From contig CP114481.1 in NCBI GenBank assembly GCA_027186245.1, positions 57,358,569 to 57,422,568 on the forward strand: a DNA stretch of 64,000 nucleotides. Direction: 5' to 3'. This document shows positions 1 to 13,200 of this stretch, piece by piece. Under the pieces are notes generated by a model. It did not search any database, had not been told where the DNA came from, and saw only the letters and a list, made by a program, of their open reading frames with translations. Origin of the DNA: Coriaria nepalensis (taxonomy: Eukaryota; Streptophyta; Magnoliopsida; Cucurbitales; Coriariaceae). Position 1 is the first letter of the stretch. Every line of letters starts with the position of its first letter. Position numbers and translations under genes: made by a program.

Positions 1-1896
1 CTCAACCTCTTCTCTCCAAAATGACACTACTTACAGTTCACTGAAGAAACTAGCAGAAAAGGGAGTTTGGGACGTTGCAGAGGCTAAGACAAACAAAGAC
101 AGACATCTTCTTGAATATCTTGTTAGTAGCATGTGCAACGAATACAGTCGCATTCAAATATTTATTTATGTCTTTCTTGTTATTGGATGTCAGTTGAAAC
201 GGTAGAGTAAAAGGTATGGATATTTTTTTTACGGGATATCATTTTAAAATTCAAGGTCTATTTGGCAATGGAAGCTGGTTATTCAGAGAAGGTTGATGAA
301 CTGTGCGAACGCTACTCCCTTGAAGGTTTTGTGAATGCCAAAGGTATGTTATATTTTACTTGATCACTCAGACCCAGTGCAGACCCTTATTGGCGGTTGA
401 TTCTGGTTTCCTTTAAAAACTATAATATTGTGTTTGTTTGTGTTCAACAAACTTAAATGTTCTAGTTCTTATTCTGATCACTGACACTCTCGAAAATGAG
501 CTATTTTAGACAAATGTTGACAAAATTCTGTCTTTTTGTTAGTACCTGAGGCAACATTTTTGCATAGTCGCTATTTGAATCTCAAAGACCTAGCCTTAGA
601 AGGCATAGTTTGGGTTGATGATGCTGATGGTTTGCATAAAGCAACCTGTCATCTCGAGGAATGTAAAGTTGTGGGTCTTGATTGCGAGTGGAAACCCAAC
701 TATGAAAAGGGTAGCAAACCAAACAAGGTAATTACAATTTTATGTTCTTGAAGTTGTGATAAAACAATTGTCCTTTTACCGTTGCGTCTGTCACTGTGTA
801 CCATGCTTTTCAGGTATCTATCATACAAATTGCTTCTGAAAAGTTGGCTTTCGTCTTAGATCTGATAAAGTTATCTGAAGCTGCGCCTGAAGTTCTGGAT
901 AATTGCCTAACTCGTATTTTGCAGTCCCCTCGAATATTGAAACTAGGTATGAGATGATTTTAAATACCTTGGTTAAGTGAAATTTTTAAGAAAGGCTTAC
1001 TAAGTGCATGTATATGTAAAAGAAGTTATCTGCTTCCCCTGAAAGAAAGACCTCTGTCTTTCTGACTGTTAGTAGCATCCTCGAGTTCTTGTTTTTGGTA
1101 GCAATTTCTATTTTAGGGGTTCGTGTGGTTAGACATGAATGAATATATCTCAAGTAAAAATCTCTTTTGGTTAACTGTCCGACAACTACTCATTCATGGA
1201 TGCTTTGTGGTCCTTGCAGGCTATAATTTTCAGTGTGATATAAAGCAACTTGCTTGTTCATATGATGAATTAGAGTGTTTCAAGCACTATGAAATGTTAC
1301 TAGATGTTCAAAAGGTGTTCAAAGAACCTCGTGGTGGTCTGTCTGGGCTTGCCCAGGTAATTTAACTGTATGACATGCAAATAATTGAACATCATTTTTC
1401 TGATGTACTGGTGTAGGGTTAAACCTATAGTCATTCCCCTTCATCTCTTTTTGTCCATTCTCATATCAGAAAATACTGGGAGCTGGTTTGAACAAGACAC
1501 GGCGGAACAGCAACTGGGAACAGCGTCCTCTGACTTCGAATCAGGTAAATTCTTCTTCGTCTTTGCCTTTCTAATTCGGTCTGCTAAATTCTAATGTCAC
1601 AGCTAGAATATGCTGCTCTTGATGCTGCTGCAGTCGTTCACATATTCAGCCACATTCGTAATCACTCTCAGCCAGCTAGTGTCGGAGAGGGCCATGAAAA
1701 AATCGAGTGGAAATCCAAAATCGTAAGTAGAATAAGTAGATTACTAGGACTGATTTCAATCTCCTCCGTTATTGTATTAGCTGATGGCATTAACTGTTTC
1801 TAATTTTGGAATTTTGATGTACAGGTTTCCCACCTGGACAACATCAAAAAGGCTAAAAAGGATAATAATAGACGTAAAAAAGATACAAGAACCTGA
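1..1896 (+). CDS. 3'-5' exonuclease domain protein (DEDDy, Mut7-like), 5' end missing
   Basis: The last eight exons of a split gene are visible: 1(partial)-121, 256-343, 543-727, 814-946, 1220-1356, 1470-1544, 1603-1722 and 1825-1896. Together they give 309 residues in one frame ending at TGA 1894-1896. The exonuclease motifs are present in order: DCEW (motif I, DxE) in the 543-727 exon, NFQCD (motif II) in the 1220 exon, and YAALD (motif III, YxxxD) in the 1603 exon. This is the DEDDy RNase D/Werner-type fold, which degrades nucleic acid 3' to 5' with two metal ions. The protein ends about 40 residues after motif III in a lysine/arginine-rich tail (KKAKKDNNRRKK). No Mut7-C domain follows. 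Arabidopsis has similar exonuclease-domain proteins, but I cannot say which is the orthologue. Substrate and location are unknown. The start lies outside the window. Confidence 0.85.
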
Positions 1897-2028
1897 AACT
1901 AACAGGAATTTTACATTCGTTTATGATTGTTTTTGTCCATTTCATTGTTTGACCTTACCATCTGTATAATTTTATATATATCTTAATGGTAGAAGAAAAG
2001 TGACGGCTTAAGGTCTTATATTCTGCGA

Positions 2029-2064
<36 letters not shown>

Positions 2065-2899
2065 AGAAAATAGAAATTAAGTATATTTTGCAGGGAGAGA
2101 TTGCTACTTCTAGAAAGCAACTTCTTGTCGTTTTTAAGCATCATGTGTTTATACATGTATAAATGTATCAACTTATTAAATCGAGCTTTCTATCTTTAAC
2201 AGGGGTTTAGATTGAGAGGTTGTATCAACTTCTTAGATGATCGAAGAAATTAATAGTTGATATCGTCATAAGAAGCTGATAAAAAGTAATGGTTCTTTAA
2301 AGGTGGACTGGTTGGGTTAGTTGGGTACACACCCATTTATGGCGGTGAGAGGTGGTGCTTTTACCTGGTTTTTGGGTTGGGTTGGGTTGGGGGAGTGTAT
2401 GTTGGATCAAGTTCGAAGGTCGGTGGTAAAGTTAATGGCCGCACTGACAAGGTGACAATACCAGTTGGTTTAATAGTTAGAAAAATAATGGCTTTGGTCC
2501 ATGTGGGTAGGTAGCTAGTTCTGCATCAGAAGTCTCAATCAAACTTCTTTTTATCTGAGAATTTCATGGAAAATATTTATTTTATAAAAAAAAAAAAAAA
2601 AAAAACATTTCCTTACGAAAAACAGTTCCTCAAAATTGTTGATAAGAAAGAGGTTACTATCATTTAGCCTGTAGATGTTTAATTTGAATTGGGGCCCTAA
2701 GTCTTTAACCTAATGGAATTTAGAATCTCCATTGTTGCATATGATAATAATTAGTCGGCACATTCTATAAGCAATTCGGTCCCATGAATAATACAAATTC
2801 GGATTTTAGAAAAGTCTTATGTCAAATTTAAGTGACACCCTCACATGCATGGATGCCTAATGAATTAGATCCATTCATGCAATTTCGCATTTGAAAGAA

Positions 2900-2934
<35 letters not shown>

Positions 2935-4982
2935 ATGTTTTATCAAATAATTTAATAGGAGAAGTTTAAGCTTACTACTTGCTCGAGTGCTGACTTCCTC
3001 GTCGGTATATAATATCATATAACTAGTCGAATAAGGAACTACTTATTTTATACATTCTATATATTATATTATATTGTGAATCATTCATTGACGACGGAAG
3101 TCTCATAGCTCTTCATTTATTAGGATATATAATAATAATAATAATTAATAATTAATCACTTTGTGATGGAGCTTCACTGAAAATATGAGATATAATATGG
3201 AGAATAATTGTAATTATTTGAGACAGAGAACACAAGGTAGAAGCAACTTACTAGTTAGTGGAATGACTTGGCGGCCGCCGTCGAGCTACCGCCGCCCTAT
3301 ATATATATAATTTATGGATGCTACTGGGTAAATGGAATTTATGGATGTTTGAAGCTCCTAGACTATTGAGGAACACAAAATTGGATAATAATTATTCAAA
3401 TATGCAATGCATTGATCATCGATTCGATTGGATTGGATTCGTTGGATGATATTTAATGTACATGACATTTCTGAGTATGATTCGTATAATGGGAAACCAA
3501 AAGGAATGCATATATAAATAGGGTATGTATGTATGTATATATATGTAAAGTTTTAAGTGGTTCCAACACATTTCACGTGACAGTTGAAACATGAGAGTAA
3601 ATTCTACAAATCTAGAAATAAATCACGTCCCCTCTCTACCTATCTTTCTCTCTCTAGGTCAAGTCAGTATTCAATACTTTCAAGTGGATCCCATCACCTG
3701 TTGCCAATCCTTTATAGTTTCTACCATGTGCCTGCCTGCCTTGCCTGTCCAGGCAAAATGAAAGAAGAAGCCATCCCCAAATTTTGTAGTTTTCTGTTAA
3801 CAATTTTTTTAAAAACCTTAGAGGGTTGATACAATAGTATAAGGATTAGACTTGACGCGATATCTACGACGTAATTTTGTGCTCCGATTTTACCAGTCTG
3901 CATATCTTAAGGGTGATCGGATCTGGACATCAAAACAAAAGGTTATACATTACCTTTGATTCGCAAGTGGTATGGTATGGTAAGAGATGCACATGGGGGT
4001 TACTCAGCCACATGTCAAAAAGTTATTGGGTTTTGTAAATAGGCTTAGGAGTCCACCAATATTCTTTAGTTATATTGGGTACAAGAAAATACACTGGTTC
4101 TACAGTGATAATCATAGTACTAATTAGAAGTATAATTTAATCATACAAAGTTATTATGGTCATGATCATTAATTATACAGCAGGCTTGTACGTAGATGCA
4201 GAACCCCTAGCCTTTGAACAGCTGCATAGAAGCTAGGATCCTATGTTCTGACCTATAGTCTTCTCTTCTCCATTGCTTACTTGTATAATTCTATACCCTA
4301 GATCTAAGCTATACAGTTCATAGTCATTCATTTCCTAAGTTTGGCCATGCCTTATATACATAGATATACTACGTAGGAAGATCAATCTATATAAAATAAG
4401 ACTGAATTGTACAGGATTCAGATATAAGATATTTTTTTAATAATAATTTTTGTCAAAATTCTTTAAAATTATAATAAATAAAGGGTTTTTAGAGAACTTT
4501 TATTTTTAAAAAAGAAGGAATGGTTGGGTGACGTCACTGAGGACATTCTGAAACGGTGTGCAATGGTCCTCATTGCAGAAAAACTGTATGTAAGTTATAA
4601 CCGGCTTCTTCCCCTTTCCCATATTTCCGGCTTCGTCCCTTCTCTTCTTTCCGTGTCTTTATATTTATTTTCTATTTCTAACTTACATACAGTACATACT
4701 TAATACAAACTGTAAGTGCTCAATTACGGAGTTGCCCATACAAATTTATGATTCATTTGCTTGTGAAGTTTCCTGACGCCCAGGGTGTTATAAGTAATTT
4801 AATGTTGCAATTTTCAGTACATCACCTAGAATAAGGAGAAATCAAAGTCAATGGCATTTCAAGGTATATAACCTAAACTCCAAGGGCAATTTCAAATACG
4901 CATACTCTTAATCTATTAATTTCCTACCACTCTCTCCCGAGAGCCTTTCTTCCTTCTTCTTCAGAGTTCAGAAAGCAAAGCT
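1897..4982. other. AT-rich intergenic region with microsatellites
   Basis: I see no gene in these 3.1 kb. The region holds a (TA)n run at about 2031-2059, an A run at 2586-2605, an (AAAT)n array at about 2898-2936 and short AT repeats near 3130-3150 and 3298-3310. Reading frames at 3584-3829 and 3721-3903 have no recognisable content. The stretch before 4983 is the likely promoter and 5' UTR of the DUF1645 gene; it carries a pyrimidine-rich leader around 4925-4965. Confidence 0.6.
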
Positions 4983-6206
4983 ATGGAGCTCTATGCTCAG
5001 CCCAACAACGACAATGGCGAAAACTCAAACCCAGATCCTATACCCGACAATGGAGAAACCGGAGCTACCCACGAGCCGGCCGAGCATGAGTTTGAAGACT
5101 TTGATAGTACTTGTTCAACTCCATACGTCAGTGCTCCGTCGAGCCCAGGCCGTGGACCCGGGCCCAATAGTGGGTTCTTTTACAGTGCCCCAGCAAGCCC
5201 AATGCATTTTGCTGTAACCAAAGCTTTCAACTCCACGTCTCATCATCAACATTGTTCATCTTCTTCCGCAATGGAAAATTACTCCCTCACTTCCGAGTTC
5301 GAGTTCGCTGCGAGGTTTGGGCCTAATGGGTCTGGTTCAACTGGGTCAATGAGCTCGGCTGATGAGCTGTTCCTTAACGGACAGATCCGGCCCATGAAGC
5401 TCTCGACCCACTTGGAGCAGCCTCTACCTCCATTATTGGATCTTGATGTTGAAGATAATGATGAGTATGAAGGTGGCAAGATTATTGGGTACGTTAGAGG
5501 CAGAGATCTGAGGCTGAGGGACAAATCACTGCGGCGTAGAACCAGATCTATGTCCCCACTTAGAGACGTGCATAATGAGTGGGCTGAAAACGAGGACGTA
5601 GATGAAAAACAAAAAGAAAATATGGAAGAAAGTGAGAGGATGGAAAAGATTGTGGGTGCATTGGGTAATAATAATAATAATTCTGAGGCTACTACTCCCT
5701 CAGTTTCAGCTTCAACTTCGAGATCTTCATCAGCAGGGAGGAGTTCAAAGAGATGGGTTTTTCTTAAGGAATTTCTGTACAGAAGTAAAAGTGAAGGAAG
5801 AAGCAATAATAACTTCTGGTCTACTATTTCATTTTCACCCATCAAAGAGAAGAAATCAGCTAATAGTAAAAGCGTTACGAAGCAAAAGTTCATGAATTCA
5901 TTAATGGGTTCTTCATCTTCTACTTCATCATCAGAAGCTGCTGAGAAAGTTCTGGAAAAAGAGACAGTTTCCGGCAAGAAAAATGTGGCCGCCGGTAAGC
6001 CAGCAAACGGAGTTGGGAAAAGGAGGATCCCACCATCACCCCATGAGCTGCATTATACAGCAAACAGGGCTCAAGCAGAGGAGATGAGGAAGAAGACATT
6101 TTTGCCTTACAGACAAGGATTGCTTGGGTGTTTGGGATTTAGTTCCAAGGGTTATGGAGCTGTGAATGGGTTTGCTAGAGCTTTAAACCCTGTTTCTTCC
6201 AGGTAA
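4983..6206 (+). CDS. DUF1645 family protein
   Basis: This is an intronless gene of 407 residues. It carries the conserved blocks of the plant DUF1645 family: an N-terminal FDSTCSTPYVSAPSSP block, then FFYSAPASPMHF, then FEFAARFG, a central RWVFLKEFLYRSKSEGR block followed by FWSTISFSP, and a C-terminal block with PPSPHELHYTANRAQAEEM and FLPYRQGLLGCLGFSS. The spacers are rich in Ser, Asn and Glu and look disordered. No transmembrane segment or signal peptide is visible. The family has no established biochemical function that I can state; members are often described as stress-responsive plant proteins. The chosen ATG is the first in frame, and the conserved N-terminal block begins about 35 residues later. 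The large antisense reading frame (5279-5977) is a shadow of the Ser/Glu-rich codons. Confidence 0.9.
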   Translation: MELYAQPNNDNGENSNPDPIPDNGETGATHEPAEHEFEDFDSTCSTPYVSAPSSPGRGPGPNSGFFYSAPASPMHFAVTKAFNSTSHHQHCSSSSAMENYSLTSEFEFAARFGPNGSGSTGSMSSADELFLNGQIRPMKLSTHLEQPLPPLLDLDVEDNDEYEGGKIIGYVRGRDLRLRDKSLRRRTRSMSPLRDVHNEWAENEDVDEKQKENMEESERMEKIVGALGNNNNNSEATTPSVSASTSRSSSAGRSSKRWVFLKEFLYRSKSEGRSNNNFWSTISFSPIKEKKSANSKSVTKQKFMNSLMGSSSSTSSSEAAEKVLEKETVSGKKNVAAGKPANGVGKRRIPPSPHELHYTANRAQAEEMRKKTFLPYRQGLLGCLGFSSKGYGAVNGFARALNPVSSR

Positions 6207-7089
6207 TAAGATAATCTATTATCATGTGTTTCATCTGGGTTTCAGAAGATCCATAGTCGTGTATAGCATTTTTACTCGTTTCATTTCTTAACGTTCTTGT
6301 TGAGGATATTTGGATAAAAACTGTTTATCTACTAATATATGATCGGCCATCCTTTTTTTTTTTCTTCTTCTTCCTCTTACTGGTTAAAGAGGGTGTGTGT
6401 GTGGGGGGGGGGGGGGGGTCATGTTTAGATACATGGAGTGATGTAAAATGTCTCATCCTCTTCCTGCAAATGGATAAATAGTAACCTTGTTGGTACTCCC
6501 ATATTACTACTCTACTTGTTCTTTAAATCGAATCAGGAAGTGGAACAGTGCTATTATTGGGTGAGTTATTGCTGGGCTTTTCTGTTCATGTTATAGCCGT
6601 AAGACTGTTTCACACACGGATATTGAACCAATTATTAAAGCGATCCTGATCCGCACATGGTCCGAGACATAGCCCCAACAAGCTATGAGGCCTGGCCACC
6701 CCCATCTGGGCATTAATTATACGTATGCTGCAACAATGACCCCCGCCCTCTGTTATCCTACGACCACATAATTCAATTCTAGAACTAATACCATTTACGT
6801 ATCGTATCCTTTCTTCCATCTTCTCTAAGCTTACTAGGCAATAGGTTCCAACCGAGGTCCATGGGCCATACCATCAAATTAGCACGAAGAGTGAGCGAGT
6901 GAATGATATTAGCCTATTTCTTTCCCTTCCTATTTTTATCCTTTTAACTTGTTAAGATCACCGCTATTTACCTTCTGAGACTGCAATATAAAGCGACTGT
7001 TCAGGCAATAGAACCAGCTCAGACACGTAAGTCCCACTTCCCACTTCTACTCTTATCACTCACACTCTCACTCTACTCAGTCCCTACAC
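6207..7089. other. Intergenic region with G-run
   Basis: This is the 3' flank of the DUF1645 gene followed by sequence with no recognisable gene. A (TG)n stretch leads straight into a run of 16 G at 6403-6418. A 69-codon minus-strand frame at 6610-6819 resembles nothing I know. Confidence 0.5.
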
Positions 7090-8170
7090 AATGACTATAG
7101 CAGCTTGGTCCTCGCCAGTAGTGTGAGGCTAGAGTTCAAAACTGATTTGGTCATTTTGGATCCCATCAGTGGGGTCGGCAATTACTGAGGCATTGACTTC
7201 GACCTCAAGATCAGCAAGCAACTTGGTCGGTGATGTCCTCCACCTCATCCTCCTCTTCCCCCTCTTCTCCACTCGCTTCGGCCATATCCATCCTGGGATC
7301 TGAAACAGGGGATCCAAGGGGAACTTCAGAAGCTTTGGGTTAAGTCTGGCCAGACAAAGGTCAGAGAGGCCTTGGTCAGCACGAACCCTTCCTCCATTGC
7401 ATCATAGATCTCCTTCTGATAAGCAGAAGAAGCCTTGAAATCAGCAACGGATTGCTCTTTGATGGAGGGAAGGTCAGCCTTCAACTTCCCCAGGTTGGCC
7501 TTAGCCTGAGCAAACTCAGCCTCAACAACTTTCCTTTGGGCCCTCTCCTTTCGACCCTCTGCTTTAGCTCGGCTCTCGTGCTCATTCGCTTTCTTGCCCT
7601 CTAGTGTCTCGACCAGCTGTTGTTGGGTGGAGGAAAGCTCACCCCGGTGCTTCTCAAGCTTCTAGCGCAAGGAGAGTATCTCCTCGGGGTCGACCGTCAA
7701 CGAAGCAGCACCCAGGGTGGCGGAGGAGGCCAGTACCAGCTACAACAACACAAAGCATCAATTCATAATCTTTTTTTTTTTAAAGAGAGTAATTATACAT
7801 ACTTTGGCCAGCTTTGTCGCTATCTCCTCCGAGCTGGCTAGGAAGAGTCCCCTAGGCTTTGTGAAGGTTTTAAAAGAAGGGGTGGAAAGGGAACGAACCC
7901 AAGGCCGGTGCCAGAAAGTTCACTATAGGCCACGATCTCGGAGGGATCCTCTCTACCTATGCTTACCATGGTCTCGTTTGTAGTGTAACCTATCAGTTAT
8001 TTCATCAGGGCGTCCTTAAAGGATTGAAGGACTTCTACGTCCTCCTGAGTAAGAAGTGAGTTAACCAAGGATGCTCTCTCTGGAGGGACACGAGGTTTCT
8101 TATGAGGACATCGGGGTGGACCAACCCTCTCTTAGTTGAAATTGTCACTAGACATCTTAACTTGAGGGAA
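7090..8170 (-). mobile_element. Decayed transposon-associated coiled-coil (gag-like) coding fragment
   Basis: Read on the minus strand, about 7300-7730 gives an almost continuous Lys/Glu/Ala-rich coiled coil (for example LVETLEGKKANEHESRAKAE). It is followed by SVADFKASSAYQKEIYDAME, a pattern I associate with gag-like proteins of plant LTR elements. Farther upstream on the same strand, 8030-8150 reads as a basic segment with PPRCPHKKPRVPPERASLV. Stops interrupt the frame, including TAG in the coiled coil near 7660 and TGA near 7337. An A-run separates the halves at about 7770. The family assignment is from memory and inference. It could also be a decayed gene fragment carried by a transposon. 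No functional protein is expected. Confidence 0.45.
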
Positions 8171-10207
8171 CGCCTAAAATTGAGCAAAATGCAGTTGGCC
8201 GGTCTGCACTATGAGCTCGTATCTCGAAGTCAAAAGAACTGGGGTCAGGCTATTACGCATTTAGCTCAGGTCTAGCTAAAACTCAGTAATAGAAAGTCAA
8301 AAGATTCCTAATCTACCCAGTACCTAAACCTAAGGAAGAAAAATAATAAATTTTTTTTCCTAAGTATAGAGTTCGAATCCAAATAGGGAGTAGTTGACAA
8401 ACACTTCAACCTATAATTAACAATAAGAATTTTGAATCAAAATTAGAAGGTTTTGAAAAAAATCAAAAGGGCACGAAGAAACGTGAAGAACATGAAGAAC
8501 ATTAAGAACAAAACCAAAAAAATGAGAGGAAAAACTTGATATTTGGAAAAGGAAACAAGCAAATTGTGAAGGAATTGTGGAAATTATCAAAACTCTAGAA
8601 GGCGAACTGATCGTAGGTGGTTGGGCCAGTTTACAGAGGATCGGGGTGGAAAGGTGTTCACAGGTAATAGCTCTGTGGGATTTGGCTATGAGGAAAAGGA
8701 GAAGGAAGTGAAAAGTGAATGGACAAGAGAAACATGAGGGTTTTATACCCAAACCAACGCCCAATAAGAAGTTGCCACATGTAGAAAGATAAGGCATGCA
8801 AAATTGATTGTGAATTTATGGAGTAAGGTGAAAAGACATAGAGATGTTAGGAAGTGTGAATAGACGTGGAGTAACGTCACCACGGGAGTCCAAGCTTGCC
8901 ATAACAGCCAAGGTATTCCAAGTACCACTTCCTCGAATCGTGTTCAAGGAAACTGGTAAAGAACTAACTGTTGGTTGGCAAATTATGCCTATGTTCGGCC
9001 AATATCAAAGGAATGACCTGAGCTAAGTACGTCGAGTCAACCTCTTGAGATCGGAGGAGTATATCATATTCACAAAAAGGTGGATGAAAGGAAGCCGTGC
9101 GGACCAAGTCAGGTTGATACAATGTCATAAGGGCTGGTCGGTCAATTAAGGTTCGGATGGAAATTTAAAGGCAGAAAGAAGGTGTCGAACTGTGTGATCG
9201 ACCTTGTCTCTAGCATGCAGGTGCAAGGTGATGATCTGGAGAATAAGGGTTAACTGACACAGATAATAGGGAATAAATCTTTGAGGTGGTAAAGTACAAT
9301 CATGAAAGTGACCCGAAATATTATTATAATATGCTAATCCCAATACGTTACGTGTAAAAGCAAAGGAGGACTTGTTCCCTATGTGGCAATATATATATAT
9401 ATATATAAACCTAGAAGGGAAGCAAAAAATGACTATTATTCTACTACTCTCCTTTCTATTTTTCTAAACAAAATACATTTATCTTAAAAACTAACTTAGC
9501 CATGAGATTTTCCAAATATAACCCCGGCCGACTTTTCTTTGTGTGTAGGAGAAAAAACCAACTTAACGGACATACTGTTGGTGGAGGAAATGGATTTGAG
9601 CATCAACAAAAACGCTATTTTTGTCTCTTTCTAGATCCGAATATGACACATTTCCATATTTCCTCACCCCTAGCTCATGTGCAGAGAGAGAAATGAGAAC
9701 GAACCTTAGCATTCCCCTTGGCGTGCATTGAGGTCCTCAGGGAAGAACTTCATAACTGGTCCATTCAGCAGATAGCATGCTGGACAAACGAAGGCCACAG
9801 ACAATGTCAGTTACCCTTTTGAACCAGGTGGCAAGCAAAGTTCGTTTTCATAAAAAATATCGTTTTCATTAAAAATATCGTTTTTGCCCCCTATTATAGA
9901 AACAAGAAGCGATTATATATATATATGGACTCGTCAATTGTCATCATATTATGACAAATGAAAAAAGAGAAAATCCTACGCATTATTGTAAATCAATGGC
10001 TAGCAGCAAGCTATATTTTCGTCTCTCTTGCATTTTTTTTTACTGAAAAATTACAGAGTCGGTAAGATGAAATTTCTGAAAGAATTGCAGAGAAGCAGCA
10101 CTTTTCCCTGAAGCGGTTCACTTAGGAACTGAGACCTAAAAGCTAGGTCACTGATTCCTCAAGGCAAAAACATCAGGCTTCAGATTTTTTCAATTTTATA
10201 TCACTCC
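8171..10207. other. Probable LTR-like/transposon-derived non-coding DNA, then 3' flank of PDI gene
   Basis: No intact gene is visible. The stretch 9430-9620 has the general look of the end of a plant LTR: a pyrimidine-rich segment, CCCCGGCCGAC, then a leader-like run. I could not find matching terminal repeats or target-site duplications by eye. A (TA)n run lies at 9390-9409. Two similar short blocks containing AAAAATATCG sit next to each other at about 9850-9885. From about 10000 onward the sequence is the downstream flank and 3' UTR of the PDI gene. Confidence 0.35.
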
Positions 10208-13200
10208 TTACGATGAAGTGAAGACAGCTAGGATGTTCTTCTTCAGAACGAACTCATCTACCTTTGCTGGGCTGACTGACTGCATAAAATGCCGAAATAA
10301 ATAAAGAGAATAAATTATCAAAGTCACCCAGAATGTAAAAAAGGGAATTAACAGGTAATGTTTTTCGGAATTCATATGAACCATCAACTGTCAAGCATAT
10401 GGCGACAATAATGACAGACTCCCATGTCAGTCCTTGTCATGATCATATATGCAGATATACCTGTGGTATATAATGTGCCATTGGATGGATTATGTAACTA
10501 TCATGCCGTATAATTTTCTACTATGCTACAGTTAAAGATAGGAAGCAGACTCGGGACCACAGTTAGTGTCATAGACAGTGTTCATAGAATCTGTATTTAC
10601 GAGGCCCTCCTTAGTTGTGTAAGATCTCAATCCGTTACTGCAAGAAATTAGATATATGGGGGGGGGGGGAGGATACCTTCTCAAGAATTCGCCCAAGCCG
10701 CTGGATTTCATTTTTGACATACTTTGCACCTTTATCCATATGGTTTCCAGCAACTTTTAGATAGATCTTCCCGTATCTGAAATAGTAAACAATAATCAAG
10801 TTGAAGAGGGAAAAAAAAAACGGAGCGGAAGCAACACCGAATCTGCCAAATTAGACTGAATTGGTCTCCGTATTTTTTAAAACAGTCGCCTTTACTAAGT
10901 TGCAGTATTTAAGCCACAGTTATTGCATAAAGTTACACTAGCAGCCACTCATCCCACGGAACTATGAAAAATGGCTCTCTAACCTTGCATCACGGCCCTT
11001 AAGCATGTAAACTTCATCTTCCATCTGGGAATAAACTGCCTCCCTTTGATCATCAGTATCAGAAGTTACAAGGGCCTTCACCAAGTCATTCAGAATCTCA
11101 ATTATACCAGCCTGCATGCATGTAAGAATAAAAATAAATTTATTGAAGAAATAAGACTGAAAATGCTGCCTATTTATGAGGGAAGTCAAAACCTGGGAAG
11201 TCAAACGTCCTTCTCCATCGCGATTTGTGCCACATTTATCATTCATGTAGGCCATAAGGTCACTCAACTCTCTTCCACCAGCATAGATTTCACCACCTTT
11301 GTTACTCTTCGGGAAAAATTTCAAGGTAGGATAACCACTTACTTCATACCTGCACAGGCAGCATCTTTTCATTATACACATTCGCTTATTAATGATTCCA
11401 GAAATAATAATCATTTCCCCCAAAATGAACTACTGCACATTTGATTCATTGGAAATCAGAAAAAAGAAGGATTGCAACCCACGAACTGTCCTCTTAAAAG
11501 TGATAATTTTTGCCCATATAAAACTGAAATTCGATAATGGAGAGAGAAAACATCCACTCTAGTAAACACAGGAAGAGTGGACTTACTTATGAGCCAAATC
11601 CTTGTATTTATCAGAGTCGAGGTTAGCAATCACTACATTTTCCTCCAACTTAAACGCAGCAGCAAGCTTCTCATAAGTCTAGAGGGAAAAAAATAGATAT
11701 CGTCAATTAAAAACTTATATTTAAGGACATTAACCGCAATTACAGTACAATCAAGGAGAATGTTTTGCTTACTGGAGCAAGGGATTTACAGTGGCCACAC
11801 CTGCCAGCAAGAAAAGAAAGGAAAATTTGAAAACCCCAACTAGTTATGGCATCCTTTCCCTCCTAGCACAATTTATTTTACTTTGCTCTGTTCACTAATA
11901 GGACACGTGCAAAAATATGAAAGTAAAAACTGACTTAACATTCTTACCATGGTGCGTAAAACTCAACCATAACATCCTTTTTATTATCCAGGACAATCTC
12001 ATCAAAGTTTTCAGGTGTCAGAATAACTACACTGAATGGCATTGAAATTTCCTTCATATTGGTTCCTGTTTACAGAGCATAATTTGATGTCATCCCAATT
12101 TAATTGTAGTGTCAAACTCTGTGGAAACCAACTAAATTTAGAAGACCATATAAATTCCATCAGCTGTAATATATCATGTAAAACACTGCAGAGAATGCGA
12201 CGATCAAGCATGAAACTCTAGCACAAGCCTCTTCTGTCAGCAGCATATAAATGCAGCAACCATGAGAAGGTAAGTAGTAACTTTTCAAGTCCAAGAAACC
12301 GGTCAGAGGTAAACACCAATCCAAATTTTGTTTGTAATCACTCTATCTAAAAGAAGCCACGGATGAGATTTCCTAGTTGATGCATTGCTAATTTTCTAGG
12401 CTTTGTCAGTCTTGCAGGCATTCACTCATATGCCTGGAGCAAATACAGAGAGCAAGGGAGCGACAAGTAAAATTCAAAGTACATTCATTGATACCTTCTT
12501 CACGATTAATAAATGCACTAAAGGCCTCAGCATTTCGTAGACCTTCATACCTGATGAATAAAGTTTATCAGCATTATTAAGAGATACGAGGAGGTAAATT
12601 TCATGAAGTTTGTGGTAAGATCAAGGCGCCAGAGCATGCTAACACTTTCGTGTATGACGGTTAAGAAAAAGGAGAGAAAGAAGGAAGGGATATGTACTAA
12701 CTTCCTGGGCTTCAAAGAATTTTTAGGAAACCATTGCAAAGTAGGGTATCCATCAACCTCATATTTGTTGCAGAGGCTCTGGTAGTCATCACAATCCACC
12801 TAAACAGTGAAACACCAAATTTCTATGACGTAGGATTTCAAACGACGACCAATTGTGTTTACAATCGATTGAGAAATTTGGTTGCTCATTCAGATTTTTT
12901 TTTTTTTAATAAGTTCCAAAAAATCCAATATCCATGAAGGAAATTAGATCTAGTATACATGATAACAGACATCATGTAAGAAGATTATGGAACTTGAGCT
13001 GACCTTTCCAATTAAAACGGATTTTTTGTCCTTAAAACTTGCAGCGAGTTTCTCATACTCAGGAGCGAGCTTTTTACAGTGTCCACACCTGGCAAAATGA
13101 CATATCGTTATTGCTACTTCACAGCATAAAACTGACAATGACAAGTGCTAAGAATTCCTCATAACAAAAACGTAACACCTAACTATTATGATGACCCTGC

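Noticed and set aside
5279..5977. 232-codon minus-strand frame
   Set aside because: It is antisense to the DUF1645 gene, whose conserved blocks are all on the plus strand. Its Ser/Leu-rich content mirrors the sense codons.
8360..8395. Possible tRNA B-box (GTTCGAATCC)
   Set aside because: No A-box, acceptor stem or anticodon arm could be found at the right distance upstream.
9502..9696. Frame with NPGRLFFVC, similar to a GRF zinc finger
   Set aside because: The remaining conserved cysteine and histidine are absent and the sequence lies in LTR-like DNA.
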